NCBI GenBank assembly: GCA_039811185.1
Contig: JBDHYF010000004.1
Location: 62,001 to 126,000 of the forward strand
Reading direction: 5' to 3'
From: JAEZDR01 sp039811185
GTDB taxonomy: Bacteria; Bacteroidota; Bacteroidia; Chitinophagales; Chitinophagaceae
Length of the DNA stretch: 64,000 nucleotides
Positions 8,866 to 17,629 of the stretch are shown here, one piece after another. The notes under the pieces were generated by a model that was given only the letters and a program-made list of their open reading frames with translations, made no database searches and was not told the origin of the DNA. Positions within the stretch are counted from its first letter, which is position 1, and every line of letters starts with the position of its first letter. The position numbers were made by a program, and so were the translations under genes.

Positions 8866-9849
8866 CTATTTTATCAGTGCTTTTGCCTCGCTTAGCAACT
8901 GCAATTTGTTGATGGCAACTGTTCCCACTTCTTCACAAACCAGTCCACCCGCTATGTTCGCCACCTCAGCAGCAAGTTTCATGTTCTTCGTAATGGCGTA
9001 AATCACCGAAGCCACAGCGATTACGGTATCTCCTGCGCCGCTAACGTCGGCAATGCTTCTTACATGCGAGGGAATAATGCGTCCATTGTCTTCGCTATAA
9101 AAAACCCCTTTCTCCGATAAGGTGATGAAGGAAATTTCATGCTCCAATTTTTCCCGCAATTGCTGATGCACCTTGTTTAGCCAGCCTGTGTTTACTTCTT
9201 CATCAGTTAAATGCAATCCTTCTCTTACCTCTTTTAAATTGGGTTTAAAGATGGTAACGCCACGATAGCTGAAAAAGTTTTTCTTTTTGGGATCGACGGT
9301 AGTTACGATGTGGTTGTCCTTACAAACACGGATGCACTCGGCAATCAGGTGTTCTGTGAGCACTCCTTTGTTGTAGTCTTCAAAAATCACCACATCCGGC
9401 TTACTGGTCTGCACGTATGCTTGAAACCGTTTTAGTAACTCCAACTCATCATCAGGCGTAATTTCTTTCACTTCTTCCGAATCGAGGCGCAGTACATGTT
9501 GGTTTCTGCTTATCACTCTTGTTTTGTTTGTGGTAATACGGCTGCCACTACTTACAATTCCCTCAATTCCAATATTATTATTCCGAAACAGTTGCAATAA
9601 GGCTGTGCCGTCATCATCTTTCCCAATCACAGAAAACATCTGCGTGCTTACACCGAGCGAAACTGTGTTCAGCGCTACGTTTGCTGCGCCGCCCATCCTC
9701 ATTTCCTTTTTAGTAACAGCAACAACCGGAACAGGAGCTTCGGGTGAAATTCTTTCTGTATTGCCCCACCAATAGGTGTCGAGCATTACATCGCCGATTA
9801 TGGCAACTTTAATTGATTCGAGCTTACTAAAAAGTTCATCCATTTCCAT
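8866..9849 (-). CDS. rfaE1: D-glycero-beta-D-manno-heptose-7-phosphate kinase (RfaE1-type, single domain)
   Basis: A PfkB-family sugar kinase of 327 residues matching the N-terminal half of E. coli HldE/RfaE, which phosphorylates heptose 7-phosphate at C1 for LPS core synthesis. Signatures include GDVMLDTYWWG near residue 20, SPEAPVPV (35-42), MGGAANVALN (52-61) and the anion hole with base DVSGAGDTV (Asp274). The adenylyltransferase half of bifunctional HldE is absent, so a separate RfaE2 must be encoded elsewhere if the pathway is complete. ATGs at 9849 and 9843 are both possible starts. First gene of rfaE1-ispD-fabD. Confidence 0.9.
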   Translation of the reverse strand: MEMDELFSKLESIKVAIIGDVMLDTYWWGNTERISPEAPVPVVAVTKKEMRMGGAANVALNTVSLGVSTQMFSVIGKDDDGTALLQLFRNNNIGIEGIVSSGSRITTNKTRVISRNQHVLRLDSEEVKEITPDDELELLKRFQAYVQTSKPDVVIFEDYNKGVLTEHLIAECIRVCKDNHIVTTVDPKKKNFFSYRGVTIFKPNLKEVREGLHLTDEEVNTGWLNKVHQQLREKLEHEISFITLSEKGVFYSEDNGRIIPSHVRSIADVSGAGDTVIAVASVIYAITKNMKLAAEVANIAGGLVCEEVGTVAINKLQLLSEAKALIK

Positions 9850-9871
9850 TGCATAGAATTTAAAACCGGTG

Positions 9872-9879
9872 CAAATGTA
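9872..9879 (-). promoter_or_regulatory. Predicted -7 box (TACATTTG) for rfaE1-ispD-fabD
   Basis: On the minus strand, TACATTTG followed by C is an exact TAnnTTTG match, 22 nt before the rfaE1 ATG and immediately after the permease stop. I see no clear -33 TTG partner. It suggests rfaE1 can be expressed separately from the genes upstream. Confidence 0.5.
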
Positions 9880-9881
9880 AC

Positions 9882-11297
9882 TTAGTTATGAATGGATTTT
9901 TTCTTTCTGCCCACCGCCAGAAAGTAGAGCGGTATTCCAATAAGCACGATGATGCCGCCCGGCCATGTAAACTGCGGTTTATAGATAACGAGCAACGTAC
10001 AAAAAGTAATACCCATCAGCATATAAAGTGCGGGGAGAACCGGATATCCAAATGCTTTGTATGGGCGAGGTGCGTCAGGCATTTTCTTCCTCAAAACAAA
10101 TATTCCGGCTATGGTGAGTACATAAAAAATCACTACCACAAACGACACCATGTCCAGCAAATCGCCATATTTTCCACTTAAGCAAAGCAGCGAGGCAACT
10201 ATACACTGCACCCAGAGCGCCAGGCCGGGCACCGAATGCTTGTTTAATTGCGCAGTGGCCTTAAAGAATAACCCATCGTTTGCCATTGTATAATAAACGC
10301 GTGCACCGGAAAGGATGAGTCCGTTGTTGCAACCAAAGGTTGAAATCATAATCATCAGCGCGATGATGATGGTACCGCCTGCGCCAAAAATAACCTGACT
10401 TGCAGCAACCGCCACCCGGTCTTTTTCCGCACCTGCTATTTCGTTCAGCGGCAACACAGCCGTGTACACAAGATTTGCAGCCACATAAATGAGGGTAACG
10501 ATGAGTGTTCCAAAAAACAAACTCAGGCCGATGTTGCGCTTGGGGTTTTTAATTTCGCCGGCTATAAAAGTTACGTTGTTCCATGCATCGCTGCTGAAAA
10601 TAGAGCCTACCATGGCAGCCGCTATGGCGCCAAAAGCAGCAGAGGTAATGTAACTTCCAACGGCGCCGTCGGGGGCAAGGCGTTGCAGGCTCCATGCGTT
10701 TTGCCAGTTGGCATTCCATACCTCCGGGTTCAGTGCAAAAAATCCGAAAACAATTAAACCGAGCAACGATATAATTTTAATAAGGGTAAATGTTGTTTGG
10801 ATGAGCTTACCCGATTTTACACCTCTGGTGTTGATGAAGGTGAGAAGAACGATGGTGACGATCGATAACACCTGAGCCGCTGAAACGGAGATGTTGCCTA
10901 TATGGAACAAGATGTTGTCTTCAGAAACCGCAGGAAATATGTAGGCGGAAAATTTAGAGAAGGCCACTCCCACAGCGGCGATCGTTCCGGTTTGGATAAC
11001 CGAGAAAAAGCTCCATCCGTACAAAAAACCTACAATGGGATGATAAGCCTCTTTCAGGTAAACGTACTGGCCGCCGGCCTTTGGAAACATGCTGCTTAGT
11101 TCACCATAGCTCAGCGCGGCAATCAGCGTCATAAAACCGGTTATCAGCCATACGGCAATCAGCCATCCGGCCGAGCCCACGTTACGCGTGATATCGGCGC
11201 TGACAATAAAAATTCCGGAGCCAATCATACTTCCGGCAACGATCATGGTAGCGTCTAAAAGTCCCAGAGTAGGCTTAAAGCCTGCGTTATCGCTCAT
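9882..11297 (-). CDS. APC-family amino acid permease
   Basis: A 471-residue inner-membrane transporter of the amino acid/polyamine/organocation superfamily, with about 12 hydrophobic segments. The first helix carries the substrate-binding signature MIVAGSMIGSGIFI, typical of APC and LAT-like exchangers. GAIAAAMVGSIFSSDAWNN and GEIKNPKRNIGLSL are also family blocks. The longer frame starts at a TTG (11303). The ATG at 11297 (MSDNAGFKPTLGLLD) is the better start. It follows cvfB by 32 nt on the same strand. The substrate cannot be determined; LAT-type serine/threonine exchangers are the closest by eye. Confidence 0.9.
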   Translation of the reverse strand: MSDNAGFKPTLGLLDATMIVAGSMIGSGIFIVSADITRNVGSAGWLIAVWLITGFMTLIAALSYGELSSMFPKAGGQYVYLKEAYHPIVGFLYGWSFFSVIQTGTIAAVGVAFSKFSAYIFPAVSEDNILFHIGNISVSAAQVLSIVTIVLLTFINTRGVKSGKLIQTTFTLIKIISLLGLIVFGFFALNPEVWNANWQNAWSLQRLAPDGAVGSYITSAAFGAIAAAMVGSIFSSDAWNNVTFIAGEIKNPKRNIGLSLFFGTLIVTLIYVAANLVYTAVLPLNEIAGAEKDRVAVAASQVIFGAGGTIIIALMIMISTFGCNNGLILSGARVYYTMANDGLFFKATAQLNKHSVPGLALWVQCIVASLLCLSGKYGDLLDMVSFVVVIFYVLTIAGIFVLRKKMPDAPRPYKAFGYPVLPALYMLMGITFCTLLVIYKPQFTWPGGIIVLIGIPLYFLAVGRKKKSIHN

Positions 11298-11329
11298 AAG
11301 CAAGTTTTAAAAAACGGAACTAAAAATAA

Positions 11330-12172
11330 CTATTTGTCGATTAGAATAATCCCTTCCTTACCGAAATCAATTTTTCTTTCTTTATACAATTTACCGAGCA
11401 CCATCTTAAACGTTTTCTTACTCATTCCAAAAACGTCGTAAATGTTTTGAGGGTCGGATTTATCGTTGAAAGGTAAATACCCATTATTATCAACCAACAG
11501 GCTAAGCACTTTATTGGAATCGTTATCTACGCGGCCATAGCCGGCTTTTCCTATTAGCACATCAATCTTATAATCGGGTTTAATTGCCTTGATGAAACCG
11601 GTGAATTTATCGCCCGTCTTTATCGGTTGAAAAATTTCGTTTCTATGCAGCATACCGCTAAACGTGTTGTTGATGATCATTACCCAGCCAAGCGGTGTTT
11701 CGCGGAAAGCCAACAATTCAACTTCCTGTTTTTCCTGTAGTTCGCCTTCGGCCGCCTCAGATAATTTTTTCTCAAATTTTTCTGTGGCTGCAACCCGTCC
11801 GGTTTGTTCGTCGAGATAAAGTTTAACGAGGTAATGTGCACCGGTACGCATTACAGATAACTGCTGGCTTTTTGGAATAAAGAGGTCTTTCATTAGTCCC
11901 CAGTCGAGGAAGGCGCCCTGATGCGTGGTGCTGACTGCTTTCAGCAGGGCAATTTCGCCTAATTGGGCTTTCGGTTGCTGTGTAGTGGCAATGAGTCGGT
12001 TTTCCGAATCGTGGTAGATAAAAACGTTCAGTGAGTCGCCGGGTTTTGCGTTATGAGGTACAAAGCGTTTTGGTAGCAGGATGCCTTTGTCGCCATCATC
12101 GAGATAAACACCCGCAGTTACTTTACGAGCAATAGGGAGTTGATAAAATTTGCCGGGAATTATTTCCATCAT
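11330..12172 (-). CDS. cvfB: CvfB-like S1 RNA-binding protein
   Basis: A cytoplasmic RNA-binding protein of about 280 residues in the CvfB/YitL family, with S1-like domains followed by a winged helix. Visible blocks are VYLDDGDKGILLPKRFVP (first S1 domain), the second S1 repeat around GAFLDWGLMKDLFIP, a third after residue 135, and the C-terminal wHTH around YDVFGMSKKTFKMVLGKLY. In staphylococci CvfB affects virulence gene expression; the general role is poorly defined. The start is one of two tandem ATGs (12172 or 12169) directly after the upstream peptidase stop, so the two genes are likely co-translated. Confidence 0.88.
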   Translation of the reverse strand: MMEIIPGKFYQLPIARKVTAGVYLDDGDKGILLPKRFVPHNAKPGDSLNVFIYHDSENRLIATTQQPKAQLGEIALLKAVSTTHQGAFLDWGLMKDLFIPKSQQLSVMRTGAHYLVKLYLDEQTGRVAATEKFEKKLSEAAEGELQEKQEVELLAFRETPLGWVMIINNTFSGMLHRNEIFQPIKTGDKFTGFIKAIKPDYKIDVLIGKAGYGRVDNDSNKVLSLLVDNNGYLPFNDKSDPQNIYDVFGMSKKTFKMVLGKLYKERKIDFGKEGIILIDK

Positions 12173-12175
12173 CAA

Positions 12176-14080
12176 TTATTGTAGCGTTTCTTTCAGCCAT
12201 CCAAAAAATTCGCGCTGCCATACAAGTCCGTTTTGCGGTTTCAGCACCCAATGGTTTTCGTCGGGCAAATACAAGAGTTTACTCTTAATGCCTTTTAGCT
12301 GTACAGCCTGAAAGGCCTGAAGCCCCTGCTCAATCGGAACCCGGTAGTCTTTCCCTCCCTGAATAATAAGTATGGGTGTATTCCAGTTCTGAACAAAATT
12401 GCTCGGACTTTGGCTAAACGACTTTTGCGCAACACTGTTTTCTGACTCCCAGTATGGGCCGCCAAATTCCCAATTGATGAAGAACAATTCTTCGGTAGTT
12501 CCATACATACTTCTAAAGTCGAAAACACCATCGTGAGCGATAAAAGATTTAAACCGGTTGTTATGAATTCCCGCCAGATAAAAGGCACTGTAACCTCCAA
12601 AACTCGCACCCACGCAGGCTAAGCGGCCGTTATCCACAAAAGATTCTTTGCTCATTTCATCAATCGCAACCAGATAATCGTCCATCACTTTTCCACCCCA
12701 GTCATGACTGATTTCTTCGTTCCACTCGGTGCCATGGCCGGGCATCCCGCGCCGGTTTGGCGCCACTACAATGTATCCTTGTGCGGCCATTAGCTGAAAG
12801 TTCCACCGGAAAGAATAAAACTGGGTAAGGGCCGACTGTGGGCCGCCCTGGCAGTATAGAAGCGTAGGATATTTTTTTGATTTATCGAAATTGGGCGGAT
12901 ACACCACCCACATCAGCATATCTTTTCCGTCTTTGGTTTTTACAATGCGTCTTTCGGTTGTTGATGGCGTTATGCCCGCATAATTTTCACGGTTGGAAAA
13001 ACTAAGTTGCTGCATTGCCCCTGACTTCTTCTCTACGCTGAAAATTTCCGCCGCATGGTTCATATCGGTTCGGGTAACATAAATTTTTCCGCCGTGGTCG
13101 CCCGTTATTGAGCTGACATCAAAATCGCCTTTGGTAATCTGGCGGATAAAAGGAATTTTCTTTGTGAGGCCGGTATATTCCACTTCAAATAACTGAACGG
13201 TACCATTACTGGCGGCGGTAAAAAAAATAGACTTCCCGTCTTCGGCCCATTTAAAACTCGTTACATGAATTTGATTGTTGAAGCCGGTGAGGTTTACCTT
13301 AACGCCGTCCTTCATGGTGATGATGTCTTGTTTATCTGCTTCATAACCATCGCGTCTCATCTGCAGCCAGGCAAGTACGCCGTCCTTGCTAAATGCCGGA
13401 TTCAGATCGTAGCCTTTATTTTCTTCCGTTAAATTTCTTGTTGATTTTGATGCTATGTTGTAAGCATACAAATCCGTATTAGTGCTCAGTGCGTATTCGG
13501 TGCCATACTTCTTCTTGGCAACATAAATAATTTCTTTCCCGTCGGGCGACCAAATATAATCTTCATTGCCGCCAAAGGGCTTTGTAGGCGAATCGTATGG
13601 CTCACCCGCCATAATATCTACGGCATTGTCTGCATCGTTCACCGGTGCAAAAAAAACGTGGTTAAACTTCCCGTCTTCCCATTCATCCCAGTGCCGGTAC
13701 ATCAGCGTGGTGTAAATCTGTGCTGTGGACTTTTTTAAGTCAGGATAAAAATCTTCTCCCGACACCTTCTTCACTTTCACTTCGCGGTTGTTGAGCACAT
13801 ATTTTCCGTCGGGTGAAATCTTCGTATTCAATTGTAAAGAATCGGGCTTTTTAATTTCAACTGCGCTGCCTCCGGCAAGCGGCATCATATAATATTTTCT
13901 GTTTATTTTATTCGCTTCCATATCCGGCGTTGCCACACTGTAGAGGATGTGATTCTTGTCTTTTGAAAAGTCGATGGCACTCACGCGGTTCAGCTTCCAT
14001 AACAACTCCGGAGTGAACGATGTTTGGGCAAGCAGGTAGAGTGGAAAACAGGCGAGCAACAGCGTTACAAAATGTTTCAT
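12176..14080 (-). CDS. Secreted S9 family peptidase (acylaminoacyl-peptidase-like)
   Basis: A 634-residue exported serine peptidase. The ATG at 14080 is chosen because it gives the signal peptide MKHFVTLLLACFPLYLLAQ; the frame extends to 14119 without adding a credible start. Residues of about 25-370 are a WD/TolB-like beta-propeller with repeated SPDGK-type motifs. The catalytic domain has GASFGGYSAF (Ser493), GGKDYRVP (Asp578) and DENHWV (His610). It differs clearly from the DPP-IV-like enzyme at the start of the window. It is the first gene of a leftward run with cvfB and a permease, so peptide degradation and amino acid uptake may be linked (inference). Confidence 0.93.
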   Translation of the reverse strand: MKHFVTLLLACFPLYLLAQTSFTPELLWKLNRVSAIDFSKDKNHILYSVATPDMEANKINRKYYMMPLAGGSAVEIKKPDSLQLNTKISPDGKYVLNNREVKVKKVSGEDFYPDLKKSTAQIYTTLMYRHWDEWEDGKFNHVFFAPVNDADNAVDIMAGEPYDSPTKPFGGNEDYIWSPDGKEIIYVAKKKYGTEYALSTNTDLYAYNIASKSTRNLTEENKGYDLNPAFSKDGVLAWLQMRRDGYEADKQDIITMKDGVKVNLTGFNNQIHVTSFKWAEDGKSIFFTAASNGTVQLFEVEYTGLTKKIPFIRQITKGDFDVSSITGDHGGKIYVTRTDMNHAAEIFSVEKKSGAMQQLSFSNRENYAGITPSTTERRIVKTKDGKDMLMWVVYPPNFDKSKKYPTLLYCQGGPQSALTQFYSFRWNFQLMAAQGYIVVAPNRRGMPGHGTEWNEEISHDWGGKVMDDYLVAIDEMSKESFVDNGRLACVGASFGGYSAFYLAGIHNNRFKSFIAHDGVFDFRSMYGTTEELFFINWEFGGPYWESENSVAQKSFSQSPSNFVQNWNTPILIIQGGKDYRVPIEQGLQAFQAVQLKGIKSKLLYLPDENHWVLKPQNGLVWQREFFGWLKETLQ

Positions 14081-14280
14081 ACAGTTGATTTTGAGGTCGG
14101 GCAATTTAACGCTTTCCACGCAACTGAATTGACAATATTGCAGGGCGGCAATCCGTTTTAAACGTTGTGTTAATTATAAAGCAGCGGTTTCCTGCCGATT
14201 AATCAGTTTGCTACTTTAGGATGGTGAAAGGTATATCTTTTGACGAGTAAACGATCTCATTAAACCTTAAAACAAATAAA

Positions 14281-15786
14281 ATGAAATTTAAACAGGCTCT
14301 CTTGATTGTTGCCTTAAGCGCTGGAACGGCTGTTTTAAGCGTTTGGGGCTATAACAAAATTCAATCGAACCACTCATATGCTATGCAGCCAACGGGCAAG
14401 CTGCCGGTAAACTATGCAAACTTTTTCGATAAGAATTCTGCCCCTCCGTCTACGCTCGATTTTACTGCGGCTGCCACATCGGCTACACCGGCGGTGGTAC
14501 ATATTAAAACACGAACAAAGGCAAGACAAATTACCAACAACAACCGCAACAACCGGAGAAATCCTTTTTCAGATTTTTTTGGAGACGACGTATTTGATCA
14601 GTTTTTTAACGGCCCGCAAGTTCAGATGATTCCTGAGCAGCGCGCGAGCGGCAGTGGTGTCATCATCAGCGATGACGGCTACATTATTACCAACAACCAC
14701 GTGGTTGAAAATGCCGATGAAGTGAATGTAACACTGGCGAATAAAAAAACCTATAAGGCTACCGTTATTGGGAGCGATCCTAACAGCGACCTTGCTGTGA
14801 TAAAAATTGAAGGCAGCCAGTTTCCTTATCTCGTTTATGGTAACAGCGATGAGGTGCGCCTCGGACAGTGGGTGCTTGCCATCGGGTATCCTCTTAATCT
14901 CGATGTTACGGTAACTGCCGGAATTGTGAGTGCAAAGGCGCGGGCTATCGGCATTAACCGCGGCAACTCGCCTATCGAGTCCTTTATACAAACTGATGCG
15001 GCAGTAAACCAGGGTAACAGTGGCGGCGCCTTAATTAACACCAGTGGCGAACTGATCGGAATCAACTCGGCAATTGCATCTCCAACAGGTTCCTATGCGG
15101 GGTACAGCTATGCGATTCCGGTAAACATTGTAAAGAAGATTATTAATGATCTGGTGAAGTTCGGAGCCGTTCAGCGTGCGTATATCGGTATTTCTTATCC
15201 GATGGAAAACCTTACGCCCGAGCAAAAAGCACAGAATAATATTCCTGATTATTTTAACGGCGTTTATGTGAGCGATGTGGCAGAAGACGGAGCTGCAAAA
15301 GCTGCCGGACTTAAAAAAGGTGATATCGTTATTAAGATCAACAACGTTACTATTAACAGCGGTCCGGAACTGCAAGATCAGGTAGCCCGTTATAAACCCG
15401 GCGATAAAATTTCGGTTACCTATCTGCGCAACGGAAAGGAAAATACCGCTTCTGTTACCCTGAAAAATAAATCGGGTACTTACAGTGTTGTAAAAGCAGA
15501 AACCGTTCTCGACAAAATTGGCGGTGAGCTCGTAAATGTAGACGCAGCAACAGCCAAGCGTAACGACATCAGCGGTGGTGTGCTGGTTAAAAAGATTGGC
15601 GACGGCAAGCTGAAAAATACCCGCATACAGGAAGGCTTTATCATTACCAGCGTAAACGGCGTAGAAATTAAGAACCTGGACGATTTTAAAGCAGCGCTTT
15701 CCAAATTTTCGGGCACCGTTCGTATAGAAGGCATTTATCCCGGATACGAAGGACAGTACGGATATCCGCTAAACTTAGCCGAATAA
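14281..15786 (+). CDS. HtrA/Deg-family periplasmic serine protease
   Basis: A 501-residue Do/DegQ-type protease-chaperone for misfolded envelope proteins. An N-terminal hydrophobic stretch (about 5-24) acts as signal or anchor. The trypsin-like domain has His140 (NNHVVEN), Asp170 (NSDLAVIKI) and Ser247 (QGNSGGAL), with spacing like E. coli DegP. A first PDZ domain follows (about 300-390, GVYVSDVAEDGAAKAAGLKKGD). The last ~90 residues resemble a degenerate second PDZ (VNGVEIKNLDDFKAAL). An NNRNNRRN low-complexity stretch precedes the protease core. It is monocistronic: a terminator follows and the gene upstream is divergent. Confidence 0.94.
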   Translation: MKFKQALLIVALSAGTAVLSVWGYNKIQSNHSYAMQPTGKLPVNYANFFDKNSAPPSTLDFTAAATSATPAVVHIKTRTKARQITNNNRNNRRNPFSDFFGDDVFDQFFNGPQVQMIPEQRASGSGVIISDDGYIITNNHVVENADEVNVTLANKKTYKATVIGSDPNSDLAVIKIEGSQFPYLVYGNSDEVRLGQWVLAIGYPLNLDVTVTAGIVSAKARAIGINRGNSPIESFIQTDAAVNQGNSGGALINTSGELIGINSAIASPTGSYAGYSYAIPVNIVKKIINDLVKFGAVQRAYIGISYPMENLTPEQKAQNNIPDYFNGVYVSDVAEDGAAKAAGLKKGDIVIKINNVTINSGPELQDQVARYKPGDKISVTYLRNGKENTASVTLKNKSGTYSVVKAETVLDKIGGELVNVDAATAKRNDISGGVLVKKIGDGKLKNTRIQEGFIITSVNGVEIKNLDDFKAALSKFSGTVRIEGIYPGYEGQYGYPLNLAE

Positions 15787-15804
15787 AAGATGGTCACATC
15801 ATTC

Positions 15805-15829
15805 AACCGCCTTCGGGCGGTTTTTTTTT
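15805..15829 (+). terminator. Strong intrinsic terminator after the HtrA gene
   Basis: Stem ACCGCC (15806-15811) / GGCGGT (15816-15821) closed by a stable TTCG tetraloop and followed by a run of nine T's. It begins 19 nt after the protease stop. Confidence 0.92.
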
Positions 15830-15944
15830 GGCGGTGCTGCGAAAAAAAGGCCGGTGCTTTAAACTTAAGCACAAATCGCTACAGCCGGTTTGAATTGGCA
15901 ATAAAATTGAGCCATGAAAGACTTTGCTAACGAAAACATCCACT

Positions 15945-16205
15945 ATGCAACAAGCACCAAACAAAAGCAACGCCACCAGAGGTTTCGCATCTATGGACCC
16001 TGCAAAGCAAAAATTGATTGCCAGTGCGGGCGGAAAAGCAGCTGCAAAGGGCAATACAGCCAATCGTGGTTTTGCCAGTATGAACAAGGAGAAGCAGCGC
16101 CTCATTGCAAGCAAAGGCGGTCAGGCATCGCACGGACGCAATCGAAAATCCGGCATCACAACCCCGGATAGTCAGTTTACAAACACCACAAGCCAACCGA
16201 TGTAA
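15945..16205 (+). CDS. KGG-repeat stress-induced small protein
   Basis: An 86-residue hydrophilic protein with two copies of the KGG/stress-induced motif. The first is RGFASMDPAKQKLIASAGG (about 14-32) and the second RGFASMNKEKQRLIASKGG (about 42-60), each followed by a small-residue linker. This matches the family of E. coli YciG and Neurospora con-10, usually induced in stationary phase, desiccation or osmotic stress. A longer frame starts at a TTG (15924); the ATG at 15945 is preferred. The family's molecular function is unknown. It stands alone between two terminators, consistent with independent stress control. Confidence 0.85.
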   Translation: MQQAPNKSNATRGFASMDPAKQKLIASAGGKAAAKGNTANRGFASMNKEKQRLIASKGGQASHGRNRKSGITTPDSQFTNTTSQPM

Positions 16206-16243
16206 CCATACAGCCATCAACCTGATTAATCAATTTCCCTCAG

Positions 16244-16270
16244 TGCCGCTTATTGCGGCATTTGTTTATT
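16244..16270 (+). terminator. Intrinsic terminator after the KGG protein gene
   Basis: Stem TGCCGC (16244-16249) / GCGGCA (16255-16260) with a 5-nt loop, then TTTGTTTATT. Moderate strength, 38 nt after the stop. Confidence 0.7.
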
Positions 16271-16327
16271 CCTTCCATCCATTTTAAACAGTTGTACATT
16301 AGCGGCAGCTTACTGCAATGCTGTTAA

Positions 16328-17629
16328 ATGGAGTTTCAAAAATCATTATTTCAAAGTCTGCTTTGGCGGGGTCTTCTATTTGTTGTTGTACTCATCTTAA
16401 ATGTTTTTCTATCGCGCCAACTCGGAGCCGCCGCAGCCGGCGAGGTATTTTATTACTCCACTATTTATGCCCTGATTGTATTGGTTGCAGGGGTTTGTCT
16501 TGAAACCGGGCTCGGATATTTTCTTTCTGCTGCACCGCATTATGCGCGCTCGTTCGCCATCGTTGCTTTTCTCTATACCTGCGCGGTTTCGGCTATATTG
16601 TACTTGCTCGCTACTGCAATTCCCTTCAGCCTGCCCACCTCCGTCTTTAGCAGAAATCAGATTCTCTTTTTCGGATTCATGTACGTGTCGGGCATCATGC
16701 TGTCGAACCTCTTCACCGCTCTGTTTCATGCGCGCCAAAATTTTTTTCTCGCCAACTTTTTACTTGCTGCCACCAACGGGGTTTTAGTGGTTTTGTTATT
16801 GAGCTTTTCGAAAGACATATCGGCGGTTTTAAATATCTATTTTATATTTTTTCTGCTTCAGGGCTTAGTGTTGTTTGCGGCATTTTATCTGAAGTATGGA
16901 AGCCGGTACAGACAGCTAAAGCCGGCGGCTGACGTTTACAGAAAAGTTTTTCGTTATTCCGCTGCCGCCTTACTCGGCAACATCATTTTCTTTCTTGTTT
17001 ATAGAATAGACTACTATTTTGTTGAACGATATGTTACGGATAAAGATGGCCTTGGGAATTACATACAAGCATCGAAACTCGGACAGCTGCTGCTGATTGT
17101 ACCGAATATTTTGGCAACCGCCATTTTCCCGCAAACGGCAAGCGGGAAATCGAGAAGTGAAATCAACGAATCGCTTCAGATAATTTCGCGCCTGTTGATG
17201 CAGGTATATGTGGTTTTGTTGATCGTTTTTGTTCTGCTTGGTAAAACAATCTTTACTGCTGTTTTCGGGCCCACTTTCAATACAATGCATATTGCTTTTG
17301 CGATACTGTTGCCGGGCATTTTTGCGCTTTCGGTGCTCACCGTTTTATCGAGCTATTTTGCCGGCAAGGGCAGACTAAAAATCAACATCACCGGCGCGGC
17401 AATTGCGCTGACATTTGTGGTGGCGCTCGATTTGGTGCTCATTCCGCGATATGGCATTGAAGGCGCCGCGATTGCGAGCACACTTGGCTATGGAGTGAAT
17501 CTGTTATATTCGCTCGTTATGTTTTACAAGGACTACCGCACCAATCTGACGGCATTTTTTACGATCCGGAAATCGGATTATGTGTGGCTGCTTCAGCTCA
17601 TCGGTTATCTTCCAAAAAAACAATCATGA
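16328..17629 (+). CDS. Polysaccharide flippase-like membrane protein (Wzx/MATE-like)
   Basis: A 433-residue integral membrane protein with about 12 predicted helices, resembling O-antigen or capsule flippases of the MOP superfamily that move lipid-linked sugars across the inner membrane. Typical features are the N-terminal amphipathic helix plus LLWRGLLFVVVLILNVFLSRQLGAAAAGE, a Tyr/Arg-rich central region (VYRIDYYFVERY), and the late IEGAAIASTLGYGVNLLYSLVMF block. It overlaps the next gene, a glycosyltransferase, by 4 nt (ATGA), supporting a role in glycan export. The substrate is unknown, and no complete polysaccharide locus is in the window. Confidence 0.85.
   Translation: MEFQKSLFQSLLWRGLLFVVVLILNVFLSRQLGAAAAGEVFYYSTIYALIVLVAGVCLETGLGYFLSAAPHYARSFAIVAFLYTCAVSAILYLLATAIPFSLPTSVFSRNQILFFGFMYVSGIMLSNLFTALFHARQNFFLANFLLAATNGVLVVLLLSFSKDISAVLNIYFIFFLLQGLVLFAAFYLKYGSRYRQLKPAADVYRKVFRYSAAALLGNIIFFLVYRIDYYFVERYVTDKDGLGNYIQASKLGQLLLIVPNILATAIFPQTASGKSRSEINESLQIISRLLMQVYVVLLIVFVLLGKTIFTAVFGPTFNTMHIAFAILLPGIFALSVLTVLSSYFAGKGRLKINITGAAIALTFVVALDLVLIPRYGIEGAAIASTLGYGVNLLYSLVMFYKDYRTNLTAFFTIRKSDYVWLLQLIGYLPKKQS

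Noticed and set aside
14569..14991. 140-codon antisense frame inside the HtrA gene
   Set aside because: Lies opposite the catalytic core; no family features. Shadow of conserved coding bias.
15914..16171. Overlapping frame at the KGG gene with an ATG start
   Set aside because: Gives a Gln/Arg-rich sequence without repeats, while the chosen frame gives two perfect KGG motifs.
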